Shown here in pieces: positions 48,271 through 56,424 of a stretch of 64,000 nucleotides of DNA. Position 1 is the stretch's first letter, and every line of letters starts with the position of its first letter. A program made the translations under genes and the position numbers. The DNA is taken from contig JAFSBV010000031.1 in the NCBI GenBank assembly GCA_017437125.1, positions 1 to 64,000 of the forward strand, in the 5' to 3' direction. The notes below the pieces were generated by a model. The model saw nothing but the letters and a program-made list of their open reading frames with translations. It made no database searches and was not told the origin of the DNA. This DNA is from Bacteroidales bacterium (GTDB lineage Bacteria > Bacteroidota > Bacteroidia > Bacteroidales > UBA932).

Positions 48271-49386
48271 ATGAAAACGAACATCATCACTCTGCTTATT
48301 GCAGCATCATGCTTCATTACACTCGAAGCAAACGCACAGGTCATTTTTGAAAAGGTTGACTCCCATATGCCTTTCGCGGAAATGATTTCAGAAATCGAGC
48401 TTATTCCCCTGGATACCGACACGGTAAACATGCTCCGTACCGAAATATGGTGCAAGCACGGTTACTGCCCGGTTCCCGAAGTCCCGATTCATTCCACCGG
48501 CCCTGAGATCATAGTAACGGAAGATGCATTCATATTGCCCGATCACGGCCAGGACAGGATTTACAGATATTCCCTGAACGGAAAATTCATCAATTCCATC
48601 GGTTCGACTGAAAATGAAGATCAGATTACGTTGAATACACAGTTATATGATGGTAATGTCCATGTGTTTTATACATTGCCTGATGTCGCCGCCTGCTACA
48701 GGCCTGACGGTACCCTGATCCGTTCGGAGAAGATTGAAGATTCCGGATTCGAAGGATGGATCACAAAGGAAGGCAGGCTGTCATGGTACGGATACGGAAG
48801 CGGAAGGCCTGGAAGGCTCGGATTATGGAAGGATAAGGATTCCACAACATTTCTTCCTACAGATGCAAAAGTTCTTTACCTTGATCTTAATGTTCCTGTA
48901 TTCACCCAGAATGGAAAGGAAGTGCTTTTCATTGACGGAACCAGAAGCACGGTGATGGAATACCGCAAAGGAAAGGTCAGGGAGCATATTGACATCGACC
49001 TCGGTGAGTTTGAAATAAATGACAGCTATTATACGCATGACGATTCGATGAAAGCGGCAATGGAAATGATGTCGAAGCCATTCGGTCTGGTCGAAAGATA
49101 TGTGCTTGACGGGAAATATGGCTTTGCAGAAGTAACCGTTCAAGACAATACCCTGAACGAGTATTACGGAATCTGCGTGAAAGGAAAATGGACATGGTTC
49201 TCCCCTGGCACTCCGAACACCCATCCGTTCGTAAGCTCATTCAAGGCAATCAAAGGAAAGACGATTTACGCAATCATCAATCCGGACATTCTCGACAACA
49301 TGCAGGAAGAGCTTAAAGCGAAGATAACCACTGTCCTGAAGGAAAAACCGGACGACTTCATCATAGCAAAAATTCATCTTAAATAA
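48271..49386 (+). CDS. Exported 6-bladed beta-propeller protein
   Basis: 371 residues with a signal peptide (ITLEANAQ). The rest resembles the 6-bladed-propeller proteins of Bacteroidetes: FEKVDSHMPFAEMISEIELIPLDT opening, then ILPDHGQDRIYRYSLNGKFINSIG and repeated strand-turn units. No enzymatic motif. ATG 48271 is preferred over the ORF start 24 bp upstream because it begins the signal peptide. Probably regulated by the divergent LytTR protein and translated with the small membrane protein 2 bp downstream. Confidence 0.7.
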   Translation: MKTNIITLLIAASCFITLEANAQVIFEKVDSHMPFAEMISEIELIPLDTDTVNMLRTEIWCKHGYCPVPEVPIHSTGPEIIVTEDAFILPDHGQDRIYRYSLNGKFINSIGSTENEDQITLNTQLYDGNVHVFYTLPDVAACYRPDGTLIRSEKIEDSGFEGWITKEGRLSWYGYGSGRPGRLGLWKDKDSTTFLPTDAKVLYLDLNVPVFTQNGKEVLFIDGTRSTVMEYRKGKVREHIDIDLGEFEINDSYYTHDDSMKAAMEMMSKPFGLVERYVLDGKYGFAEVTVQDNTLNEYYGICVKGKWTWFSPGTPNTHPFVSSFKAIKGKTIYAIINPDILDNMQEELKAKITTVLKEKPDDFIIAKIHLK

Positions 49387-49388
49387 AT

Positions 49389-49799
49389 ATGGACACTACT
49401 ACAATCATTCAGGCCGTCGATACACTGGCTCATGTTATCGCAGAGGAGCCCGTACAGGTCGAAATCCCGGCACGGCATTCCATAATGCACTTCTTCATCA
49501 ACGGAGGAGCCGGATACATGAGTATCCTGACCCTGTTCCTGATAGGCATATTCATCGCAGCGTGGAAGGCCCCCGCATGGGTCAGGGACATCGGATTCGG
49601 TGCTTTCATCGCATCCGTCGTGGCAGCACTCATCGCCTCCCATCAGTTTTTCGGACTGATTCTGCGTGACGCAGACAAGATAATAACGTTCAGAATATCA
49701 TGCGGAGGCATTCAATGCATACTCATTCCGCTGATCTACGGCCTGATGATCTATCTGATATCCATCCTCATCAGCACGTTCCAGAAACCGAGGATATAA
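49389..49799 (+). CDS. Small inner-membrane protein, function unknown
   Basis: 136 residues. Three predicted membrane helices: about 45-60 (MSILTLFLIGIFIAAW), 68-88 and 108-128. The middle part has a faint likeness to MotA/ExbB-type small membrane proteins (LFLIGIFIAAWKAPAWVRDIG), but no diagnostic motif. It begins 2 bp after the propeller gene and is likely its partner. Confidence 0.65.
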   Translation: MDTTTIIQAVDTLAHVIAEEPVQVEIPARHSIMHFFINGGAGYMSILTLFLIGIFIAAWKAPAWVRDIGFGAFIASVVAALIASHQFFGLILRDADKIITFRISCGGIQCILIPLIYGLMIYLISILISTFQKPRI

Positions 49800-49802
49800 A
49801 AA

Positions 49803-49859
49803 TACTACTAAATTTTTAGAAGAAACCCTTGCACTTCTAAAAATTTAGTAGTACTTTTG
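49803..49859 (+). promoter_or_regulatory. BlaI operator and promoter, cassette 1
   Basis: A 20-bp inverted repeat: 49803-49822 and 49834-49853 are perfectly complementary with an 11-bp spacer. Each arm itself contains CTAAA-NN-TTTAG (49808-49819 and 49837-49848). The arms surround the promoter TTG (49829-49831)-N20-TACTTTTG (49852-49859), so a bound dimer pair would block polymerase. Confidence 0.75.
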
Positions 49860-49878
49860 CATCATAATCATCAGGAAT

Positions 49879-50259
49879 ATGTCTGTAAAAGCGAAATCAT
49901 TGACCAAAGGCGAAGAGGATGTAATGAAGATCCTCTGGACGCTTGGCAAGGGAACAGTCAACGACATTCTCGAACACTGCACCGAGCCCAAGCCCAAATA
50001 TACGACTGTGGCCACCTTCCTCAAGCTCCTTGAGGACAAAGGCTTTGCCGGCCACACATCCACAGGGAAGAGCAACATGTACTACCCGGTAATTGAACGG
50101 AAGGAATATGCAGGAAGCGTTGCAGGAAACATGCTGGACAGCTTCTTCGGAGGCTCCCTGATCCAGATGCTTTCATTCTTCTCCAGCGAAAAGAAACTCT
50201 CGTCACAGGAGAAGCAGGATCTTCTCAGACTCGCTCAGGAAATAATCGACAAGGAATAA
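49879..50259 (+). CDS. BlaI/MecI-family repressor, cassette 1
   Basis: 126 residues. The winged helix spans about 8-75: LTKGEEDVMKILWTLGKGTV, then KPKYTTVATFLKLLEDKGF, the recognition region of BlaI/MecI repressors. A C-terminal dimerisation helix follows. In known systems the repressor is cut or released when its M56 sensor protease is activated; here that partner starts 4 bp downstream. It sits 19 bp behind its own palindromic operator, so autoregulation is likely. Confidence 0.9.
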   Translation: MSVKAKSLTKGEEDVMKILWTLGKGTVNDILEHCTEPKPKYTTVATFLKLLEDKGFAGHTSTGKSNMYYPVIERKEYAGSVAGNMLDSFFGGSLIQMLSFFSSEKKLSSQEKQDLLRLAQEIIDKE

Positions 50260-50263
50260 GGAT

Positions 50264-51259
50264 ATGGGAATAATCATCGACATGATGCTCTTCAGCAGCA
50301 TTTCATACCTGCTCTACTGCATTCTCCCCAAGAGCAGGATGCCTTTCGCGGCCAGAAGGATGTATCTCCTGCTGTCCGTAATCATGTCTGCAGCCGTTCC
50401 GTTCATACATATTCCGGTCAGAACCGGATCCATTCCGGACATTCTGACAAGATTCAGATATTACGGAACATTCCCATCAGAAACAACCGAAACCCTTCGG
50501 ATCATCTATCTGGCAGTTGCAGCGTGCCTTTTCATATCCCTGACGGTCCAGCTGGCCAGGTTCGCAGCAGAAGGTAAAAGACGCACTGTCCGTGAATATG
50601 AATATAAAGGATATAAGGTAAAGGAACTTGACAACAAAGGCACGTCCGCATATTCGTTCATCAGCTGCATCCATATTTCCGCAGATCTCCCCGCTGCGGA
50701 AAAGGCGATGATCCTCGAGCATGAGGCCAGCCATCTCAGGCACCGCCATACATGGGAAAAGCTGCTTATGCACATCATGAAGATACTCATGTGGTTCAAT
50801 CCGTTCGTACATCTGTCGGAGATACATCTGGATGAAGTGCAGGAGTGCGAGGCCGATTGCGATGTTCTCACAAACGGAGCCGACAGGAAGGAATACGTGA
50901 GTCTGATACTTGATCAGATACTCGCGAAAAAGGCTCCTTCATTCACCTCGGAATTCCACAACTCCCTCACCCGCAAGAGGTTCGAATCCATGCTGAATCC
51001 ACCTTCGGGAAAGACAGGAATGATGAAATATGCATATCTGACGCTCACGCTTATACTTCTGGCACTATCGGCAGAGTTCACCGAAGCAGGCCATGGCAAG
51101 GAAGAGATGCTGAAGATTCCGACATACAGCGAAGATTCCAGAATGCAGAGCGACACATCTGCGTCTCAGATAATCATAAGCACGGACAAAGCTTCACGCA
51201 CCAGATCGAAAGACGCATCGATAGAGCCTGAAGACAATATAATCCTCATAATAAAATAA
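50264..51259 (+). CDS. M56-family membrane sensor metalloprotease, cassette 1
   Basis: 331 residues. Membrane helices at about 5-20, 33-50 and 80-95 precede the zinc protease domain with HEASHLRHRH (HExxH, near residue 152) and the third ligand in DEVQECEADCDVL. One more helix lies near 250-266, after which the protein has only a short extracytoplasmic tail; no penicillin-binding sensor domain is present. It should cleave or inactivate the BlaI encoded 4 bp upstream. The inducing signal may come through the downstream exported proteins. Confidence 0.87.
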   Translation: MGIIIDMMLFSSISYLLYCILPKSRMPFAARRMYLLLSVIMSAAVPFIHIPVRTGSIPDILTRFRYYGTFPSETTETLRIIYLAVAACLFISLTVQLARFAAEGKRRTVREYEYKGYKVKELDNKGTSAYSFISCIHISADLPAAEKAMILEHEASHLRHRHTWEKLLMHIMKILMWFNPFVHLSEIHLDEVQECEADCDVLTNGADRKEYVSLILDQILAKKAPSFTSEFHNSLTRKRFESMLNPPSGKTGMMKYAYLTLTLILLALSAEFTEAGHGKEEMLKIPTYSEDSRMQSDTSASQIIISTDKASRTRSKDASIEPEDNIILIIK

Positions 51260-51266
51260 CATCATC

Positions 51267-53390
51267 ATGAAACGGACAACTTTTGCTGCAGCAAGCATAA
51301 TCCTTGCTGTAGTAGCCCTCCTCACATCTTCAACAAGGGCAGACGCCCAGCTTCTATGGCCTGTAAAGGGTGCAGAACCTGGTGAAGGAATCATCTGCAA
51401 GCCTCAGCAGTACATTGGCTCCGAAATGAATTTCGACGACCTCTTCATAACCGCAGAAGAAGGAACCGAGGTCGTTTCTCCATGCGACGGAACGCTCATC
51501 AACTACATTATAGATCAGCAGACATCACTTGTCACACTCTACACTTCACGTCTGCCGGAGCTGACATTCGATGAAGGAATATCGGAAGTAATCAAAGAAA
51601 ACAAATTGAAAGTCCCTTCGAAATATGTGTGCGGAAGCTTAGGCATAAGGATGAATGACGGCAGAAGACTGTATATCAGCGGACTTACAGGAAATGTAAG
51701 GTTCAAGACAGGAATGAAGATAAGCAAGGGAGACCTTCTGGGAAAGGTCGGGTATGCATTCAAGGAATTCGATGAGCCTCATATCAGTCTCTCGATCAGC
51801 ACGTCGGGCGGAAAGACGGATGATCCTATGACCCCGTTCGGACTGGAAACCACTTTTATCGCACCAGGCGAAATGATCATTCCGGAAACTCTGACCCCGG
51901 AGCAGGCTCAGCAGGACTTCACCGTCCTCATGGATGCATATCAGGAAGTATTTCCTTCACTGGACGAGATCGTCACCAAGGAGCAGTTCGATGCTTTCAG
52001 GAACGAAGGCATGAAGATGCTGGAAAAAGAGATCAGCTATGTGGATTTCTATAATCTTGCAAGACGGACTACATCAGCTGAACTGGTTCACGACTCGCAT
52101 GTCAGCCTGCTTACCCGTGATCCGAGACTTGGAGACGACAGACGCGCCCTTTATTCCCCTAACCTCATGCTGGGAATAATTAAGGATACATTGTTCGTGA
52201 CCATGGCAGACATCAGCTGCAAGGATATGGTGGGACGCAAGGTCGCTTTCCTCGACGACGTACCGGCCGCAGAAGTCATTGAAAGGACAGAGAAGATGAT
52301 GACCGGATACGACGGTGAAAACGAAAGCTACAGGGAATATCTCAAGCTGATGGCATGGAATTACATTTATGGCAATGAGGTCACGAAGCCGAGAACGTCA
52401 ACTGTCCGTCTTGATGACGGAACAGAATATGTGGACGTATGGAAAGATTCGAGAAAGGTCAGATATACCCCTGTACGCAGTACAAGACTTGGCTACTACA
52501 AAAGGATGTATGAAGCAATGGACAAGAGCTGGAAATATGAAAACATAAATGACAGCACCGGACTGCTCACCATCAGCTCTTTCGTCCTCAATGAAATCGA
52601 GCTCGATGACATTACCGACACCGTCAGGGCAGAATCAGGGAAAAAGAATATGATCATAGACGTCAGATTCAATGACGGAGGCCACATAGACCCTTTGAAC
52701 CGTCTTCTGTCCCTCTTCATGGACAAGCCTTCAGCCGACCTTGAATCGTATCAGATGGTCAATTCGGATTCGACATTCAACAGCTTCAGGTACAGTGCCA
52801 ATTATACAGTCGATATGACACCATTTGCAGATTTCGTGGTGAAGAAAGGCAAGGAAGGATACTGTATGGAATCTGACTTATATTACCATTCTTCAGCTGC
52901 CGGTCTGGAGGCAAGCTACAAGGGAAAGCTATACATCCTTACAGATGAGACTTCTGTTTCTGCCGCGACATATTTCCCTGCATATCTGGTCAGGAACCAC
53001 AGGGCTGTCACAGTCGGCAGGGAGACAAAGACTGGCTATCATTATATGACCGCTCTTAAATTCGTTGACATCATACTTCCTAATTCAAGGATACAGGTCA
53101 GGATTCCTATGGTCAAGGATGTATTTGATGATGTCGAGACGCCTCGCACACCGCATGGACGCGGCCTGCTTCCTGATTATGAAGTCCCATTGACTTATGA
53201 AGAATTGTTTACTGACGAGAATGACCCTGTTCTGGACAAGGCTCTGGAACTGATTGCAGAAGGCAAGTATCTGGAAGAGAATCCTTTTGCAGTGATCGAG
53301 CATGACAGGAAACTGGGCAGGATAGCTCTGGCGGCAGGAGGAATCGGTCTGATCGCCCTGTTGGTTCTCGGATACAGGAAGAGAGGATGA
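51267..53390 (+). CDS. Exported M23-like plus S41 peptidase fusion
   Basis: 707 residues. Signal peptide (STRADAQ), then an M23/lysostaphin-like beta domain (about 30-190; EEGTEVVSPCDGTLINYI) whose HxH zinc motif is missing, the position reading EPHISLSIS. From about 210 it is an S41 (C-terminal processing) peptidase: NDSTGLLTISSF, MIIDVRFNDGGH, and catalytic-Ser region LTDETSVSAATYFPAYL with KTGY following. A membrane helix ends it (about 684-703). The M23 part is probably a binding rather than cutting domain. It starts 7 bp after the M56 gene. Confidence 0.8.
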   Translation: MKRTTFAAASIILAVVALLTSSTRADAQLLWPVKGAEPGEGIICKPQQYIGSEMNFDDLFITAEEGTEVVSPCDGTLINYIIDQQTSLVTLYTSRLPELTFDEGISEVIKENKLKVPSKYVCGSLGIRMNDGRRLYISGLTGNVRFKTGMKISKGDLLGKVGYAFKEFDEPHISLSISTSGGKTDDPMTPFGLETTFIAPGEMIIPETLTPEQAQQDFTVLMDAYQEVFPSLDEIVTKEQFDAFRNEGMKMLEKEISYVDFYNLARRTTSAELVHDSHVSLLTRDPRLGDDRRALYSPNLMLGIIKDTLFVTMADISCKDMVGRKVAFLDDVPAAEVIERTEKMMTGYDGENESYREYLKLMAWNYIYGNEVTKPRTSTVRLDDGTEYVDVWKDSRKVRYTPVRSTRLGYYKRMYEAMDKSWKYENINDSTGLLTISSFVLNEIELDDITDTVRAESGKKNMIIDVRFNDGGHIDPLNRLLSLFMDKPSADLESYQMVNSDSTFNSFRYSANYTVDMTPFADFVVKKGKEGYCMESDLYYHSSAAGLEASYKGKLYILTDETSVSAATYFPAYLVRNHRAVTVGRETKTGYHYMTALKFVDIILPNSRIQVRIPMVKDVFDDVETPRTPHGRGLLPDYEVPLTYEELFTDENDPVLDKALELIAEGKYLEENPFAVIEHDRKLGRIALAAGGIGLIALLVLGYRKRG

Positions 53391-53394
53391 TCTT

Positions 53395-54555
53395 ATGAAG
53401 CGTTATAGAAGTCTGAGGGCTTTCATCGGCTGTATCGCGATGCTTGCCCTCAGCTCCTGCAAGCCGGGAGCTGACGATGACAATGTCATCACAGTAAATC
53501 TGTCTGATGTGAACAAGAAACGGGTGGTCAATCTTTCGGATTGGGTGTTGGAGCCTGAATTCATTGCCCTTGACAGCAGTTCAAAGGATGCATATACCGA
53601 GGGTGGAAACTGTTGTGTATCTGATAATTATATCGGAATATACGGCTCCAGCCAGGTATATAAACTGTATGACAGGAAGACAGGTAAATATCTGCGCAAC
53701 ATCGGAAGGATAGGTAAGAATTCCGGAGAATATACCAATGTTTACCGCTCCGAGATTGATGAGGAGAATTCTATGGTGTATATCCTTCCTTGGACTGCTA
53801 AGGAGTTATTATGTTATGACCTCAATACAGGAGAGCTGATTGAAGCACGTCAATTGAAATATAATGTACCGAAGGGAGCGTTTGCCATTGATCCGGAGAC
53901 AGGTGAACTGACAGTAGCGACACTTCCTTTTGAAGGTGAGAATGAAACAGTTGTCTGGAAGCAGGATAAGGAGGACAATGTTCTTTGGGAGGTTCCGGCC
54001 GGCGATCTTTCTCTTGTCCCTGATTACAGCCACGAAATAGTTGGCGCTTTCAATACTGAAGATTTTGATTTATCAATAAGCACCTGGGGTGGCAGAGTGG
54101 ATTCTCTTTATGTTGTCAAAGATGGATTCCTCAAGCCGATCTTCACGATGAATTTCCTTAAGGACAATCAAAAGGCTGCCACGAGCATCCTGCCGAATCA
54201 TACATACATATTGCTTCCTGACCATATAATCACTTCGGTGAGTATGCCTGTTCGAAGGGCAAGCGGATATTATAGTTATGGCAAACCGGTTTATGTGGTC
54301 ACGGAAAGGGGAATGGAACATTCATACGTGGCAGAATTTACTGATGACATTTTGAACAGAAAGCTGGAATATCTGCCTTTTACGCAAGGATATTATAAGG
54401 AAGTGTTTTCTGCTGAAGATTTTATGAAGATAGGAAAGGCGGCCCTCTCCAAAGGAAAACTTTCCGAGACCTCAAAAGCAAGGATATCGGATATCCTGAG
54501 GACTATCACTCCTGAAAGCAATGATGTAATTCTTTTAGCTCCATTGAAACGATAA
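53395..54555 (+). CDS. 6-bladed beta-propeller lipoprotein
   Basis: 386 residues. A lipobox (LALSSC) predicts lipidation at Cys22. The body fits the 6-bladed-propeller family: LSDWVLEPEFIALDSS, DNYIGIYGSSQVYKLYDRKT, GKYLRNIGRIGKNSGEY and later blades. No catalytic residues. It begins 4 bp after the S41 gene. Probably an extracytoplasmic binding or sensing part of cassette 1. Confidence 0.75.
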   Translation: MKRYRSLRAFIGCIAMLALSSCKPGADDDNVITVNLSDVNKKRVVNLSDWVLEPEFIALDSSSKDAYTEGGNCCVSDNYIGIYGSSQVYKLYDRKTGKYLRNIGRIGKNSGEYTNVYRSEIDEENSMVYILPWTAKELLCYDLNTGELIEARQLKYNVPKGAFAIDPETGELTVATLPFEGENETVVWKQDKEDNVLWEVPAGDLSLVPDYSHEIVGAFNTEDFDLSISTWGGRVDSLYVVKDGFLKPIFTMNFLKDNQKAATSILPNHTYILLPDHIITSVSMPVRRASGYYSYGKPVYVVTERGMEHSYVAEFTDDILNRKLEYLPFTQGYYKEVFSAEDFMKIGKAALSKGKLSETSKARISDILRTITPESNDVILLAPLKR

Positions 54556-54557
54556 GT

Positions 54558-55781
54558 ATGAAATCTGCCGTTTATCTTCTTATACTTTGTTTTTCTGTAG
54601 TATCCTGCAGGCAGGAGATAGCCTCTACGGCAGTCCTGGATGCTGAGGACGGAAATTTCACATATTCCGCAGAAGGTTCAACCAGACTGATAATAATGGA
54701 CATTCCTATCGGCTCAGGAAAGAGTTCACTGATTTTCGACACTGGTGGTCTGGGCTTGTTGCTGGACAGTCTCACAGCTGCTCAATGCCTCAATATGAAG
54801 AAGCTGGAGCGTGAGGGTAAGGCGACAGAAAGCAGTGTGTATTTTCCTGCAGCATCGAGGGATTTTTTCGGAACCACATATTTCCATCCCATTGACATAC
54901 CTTTCTATGGTGGAACTCTTCATTATGACTGGTTTATGGTCTTCGATGGATTGAAAGATGAGTTTGAATACGACGGCATCTTCTCTATCCCTCAAGATGA
55001 CACCCGCATATGGAACTTTGATTTCGAGAATCTTTCGATATCAGTTTCAGATGCGATGTCGGTCAGTCAGAGAGACAGCTGCGACTTTATATGTAATATA
55101 GAGAGACGTGGGGAAAAGATATATCTGACTGATTTTCCGATATGTCTTTCCGGTAAGGAAAGGCTTTCAATGAATCAGGAGCTGCTTCTTGATACAGGCT
55201 GCAGTTCCGCCCTTGCATTCAATTTCAATGAAGGAGAACTTGAAGAGGAACGGCAGTTCATGGAGGATAATGCCTTGCTTTACTATAAGACCTATGTAGG
55301 AGACCATACTTTCGTCATCTACTCCCCTGACATTATAAATGACACCTTGATGGTGACTTTCAGGCAGAAGGATCAGAGGTCGGCCGGTTTTCCTCATTTT
55401 GTCGGTCTGGAACTGCTGGCAAAATTCAATATTGCTATTGATCTTGCTGATGGAAAGGCTTATTTCAAAAGAAACGGTATAGGCAACTGGGCTGAATATC
55501 TAAATGAGAATTCGTCGTTTGAAAGGATGGCGCTCAGCCTTATTCCTGATGATGATTTCAAGACTGCATTCGTAAAATCAATCGGCAAGGAGTCCCCTGC
55601 ATACATAGGAGGATTGAGACAATATGATGTCATCGAGAAATTTGACGGAGGAACTTTCCAGTCATATAACACCAAATACATGAAGATGCGGCAAAGAGGT
55701 GAAAGAGAGACATTTAGCTTCGATATTGACCGTTTCGGAGAGAAAAAGCAGATTCAGGTGTATTGGAGAGCGTCGGAATAG
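54558..55781 (+). CDS. Retropepsin-like aspartic protease lipoprotein with PDZ-like end
   Basis: 407 residues. A lipobox (FSVVSC) is followed by two Asp-Thr-Gly sites: IFDTGGLGLLLD near residue 60 and LLDTGCSSALAF near 213, the pair expected of a bilobed aspartic protease. The last 80 residues (KESPAYIGGLRQYDVIEKFDG) look like a PDZ peptide-binding domain. Last gene of the BlaI cassette 1 operon, 2 bp after the propeller gene. Activity and substrate are inferred only. Confidence 0.75.
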   Translation: MKSAVYLLILCFSVVSCRQEIASTAVLDAEDGNFTYSAEGSTRLIIMDIPIGSGKSSLIFDTGGLGLLLDSLTAAQCLNMKKLEREGKATESSVYFPAASRDFFGTTYFHPIDIPFYGGTLHYDWFMVFDGLKDEFEYDGIFSIPQDDTRIWNFDFENLSISVSDAMSVSQRDSCDFICNIERRGEKIYLTDFPICLSGKERLSMNQELLLDTGCSSALAFNFNEGELEEERQFMEDNALLYYKTYVGDHTFVIYSPDIINDTLMVTFRQKDQRSAGFPHFVGLELLAKFNIAIDLADGKAYFKRNGIGNWAEYLNENSSFERMALSLIPDDDFKTAFVKSIGKESPAYIGGLRQYDVIEKFDGGTFQSYNTKYMKMRQRGERETFSFDIDRFGEKKQIQVYWRASE

Positions 55782-55806
55782 TTCCAACTAAAAACATCTT
55801 ATATTT

Positions 55807-55851
55807 AACTAAATATTTAGTTGTTAAATTAAAATAATAGTTTTACATTTG
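55807..55851 (+). promoter_or_regulatory. BlaI operator and promoter, cassette 2
   Basis: AACTAAATATTTAGTT (55807-55822) is a perfect palindrome containing CTAAA-TA-TTTAG (55809-55820). It covers the -33 region of TTG (55821-55823)-N20-TACATTTG (55844-55851). The 12-bp core has the same form as both operator halves of cassette 1. Confidence 0.72.
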
Positions 55852-55935
55852 CATCGGGAAGTCCGGAAACCGGATTTTCCGATGTGGTTTTACATGCAAT
55901 CCTGAACATCAGTCCAGGATCTTTAACAAATGATT

Positions 55936-56325
55936 ATGGGAGAGAATTTGAAGAACAGACCTCAGGAACTCACAAAGGCTGAGCTGGAGATAATGCAGAT
56001 AATCTGGAAGAAGGAAAAGGTGCTTGTACATGACATCCTTGCCGAATTTCCGGAACCTAAGCCTGCTTACAATACCGTTTCGACAATAGTGCGCATCCTC
56101 GAGAACAAAGGATTCGTATCACACAAGGCATATGGAAGGACATACGAGTACTTCCCTGCCGTGGCAAAGGAAGATTATACCAACAGTTACATGAAGAATG
56201 TGCTCAACAACTTCTTTGACGGTTCAGTAAGCCGTATGGTGAACTTCTTCTCGGCACAAAAATCCATTTCGCTGGAAGAGACTGACGAAATCCTAAAGAT
56301 CTTGAACGGAGGGAGTGGAGCGTAA
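55936..56325 (+). CDS. BlaI/MecI-family repressor, cassette 2
   Basis: 129 residues, winged helix LTKAELEIMQIIWKKEKVLV followed by KPAYNTVSTIVRILENKGF, and a C-terminal dimerisation helix. Clearly homologous to the cassette 1 repressor (shared PEPKP and TVxTxxxxLExKGF). ATG 55936 (MGENLKN) is preferred over the ATG two codons upstream. Transcribed from the palindrome-bearing promoter 85 bp upstream. The M56 partner starts 99 bp downstream, with a hairpin between them. Confidence 0.9.
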   Translation: MGENLKNRPQELTKAELEIMQIIWKKEKVLVHDILAEFPEPKPAYNTVSTIVRILENKGFVSHKAYGRTYEYFPAVAKEDYTNSYMKNVLNNFFDGSVSRMVNFFSAQKSISLEETDEILKILNGGSGA

Positions 56326-56353
56326 CCTCTTGACACTCAATCGAATAGTTCCA

Positions 56354-56381
56354 AACCCTGCTGTCCCAGCCATGCAGGGTT
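56354..56381. repeat. AACCCTGC/GCAGGGTT palindrome between blaI-like and M56 genes
   Basis: 8-bp arms with a 12-base loop. On the minus strand it reads like the copy at 62731-62758, sharing AACCCTGCATGGC. It could cap or attenuate transcription between repressor and sensor. Confidence 0.65.
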
Positions 56382-56424
56382 ACCAAGTAAAGCATTGACT
56401 TTCACACACTTACATTGCACTCTA

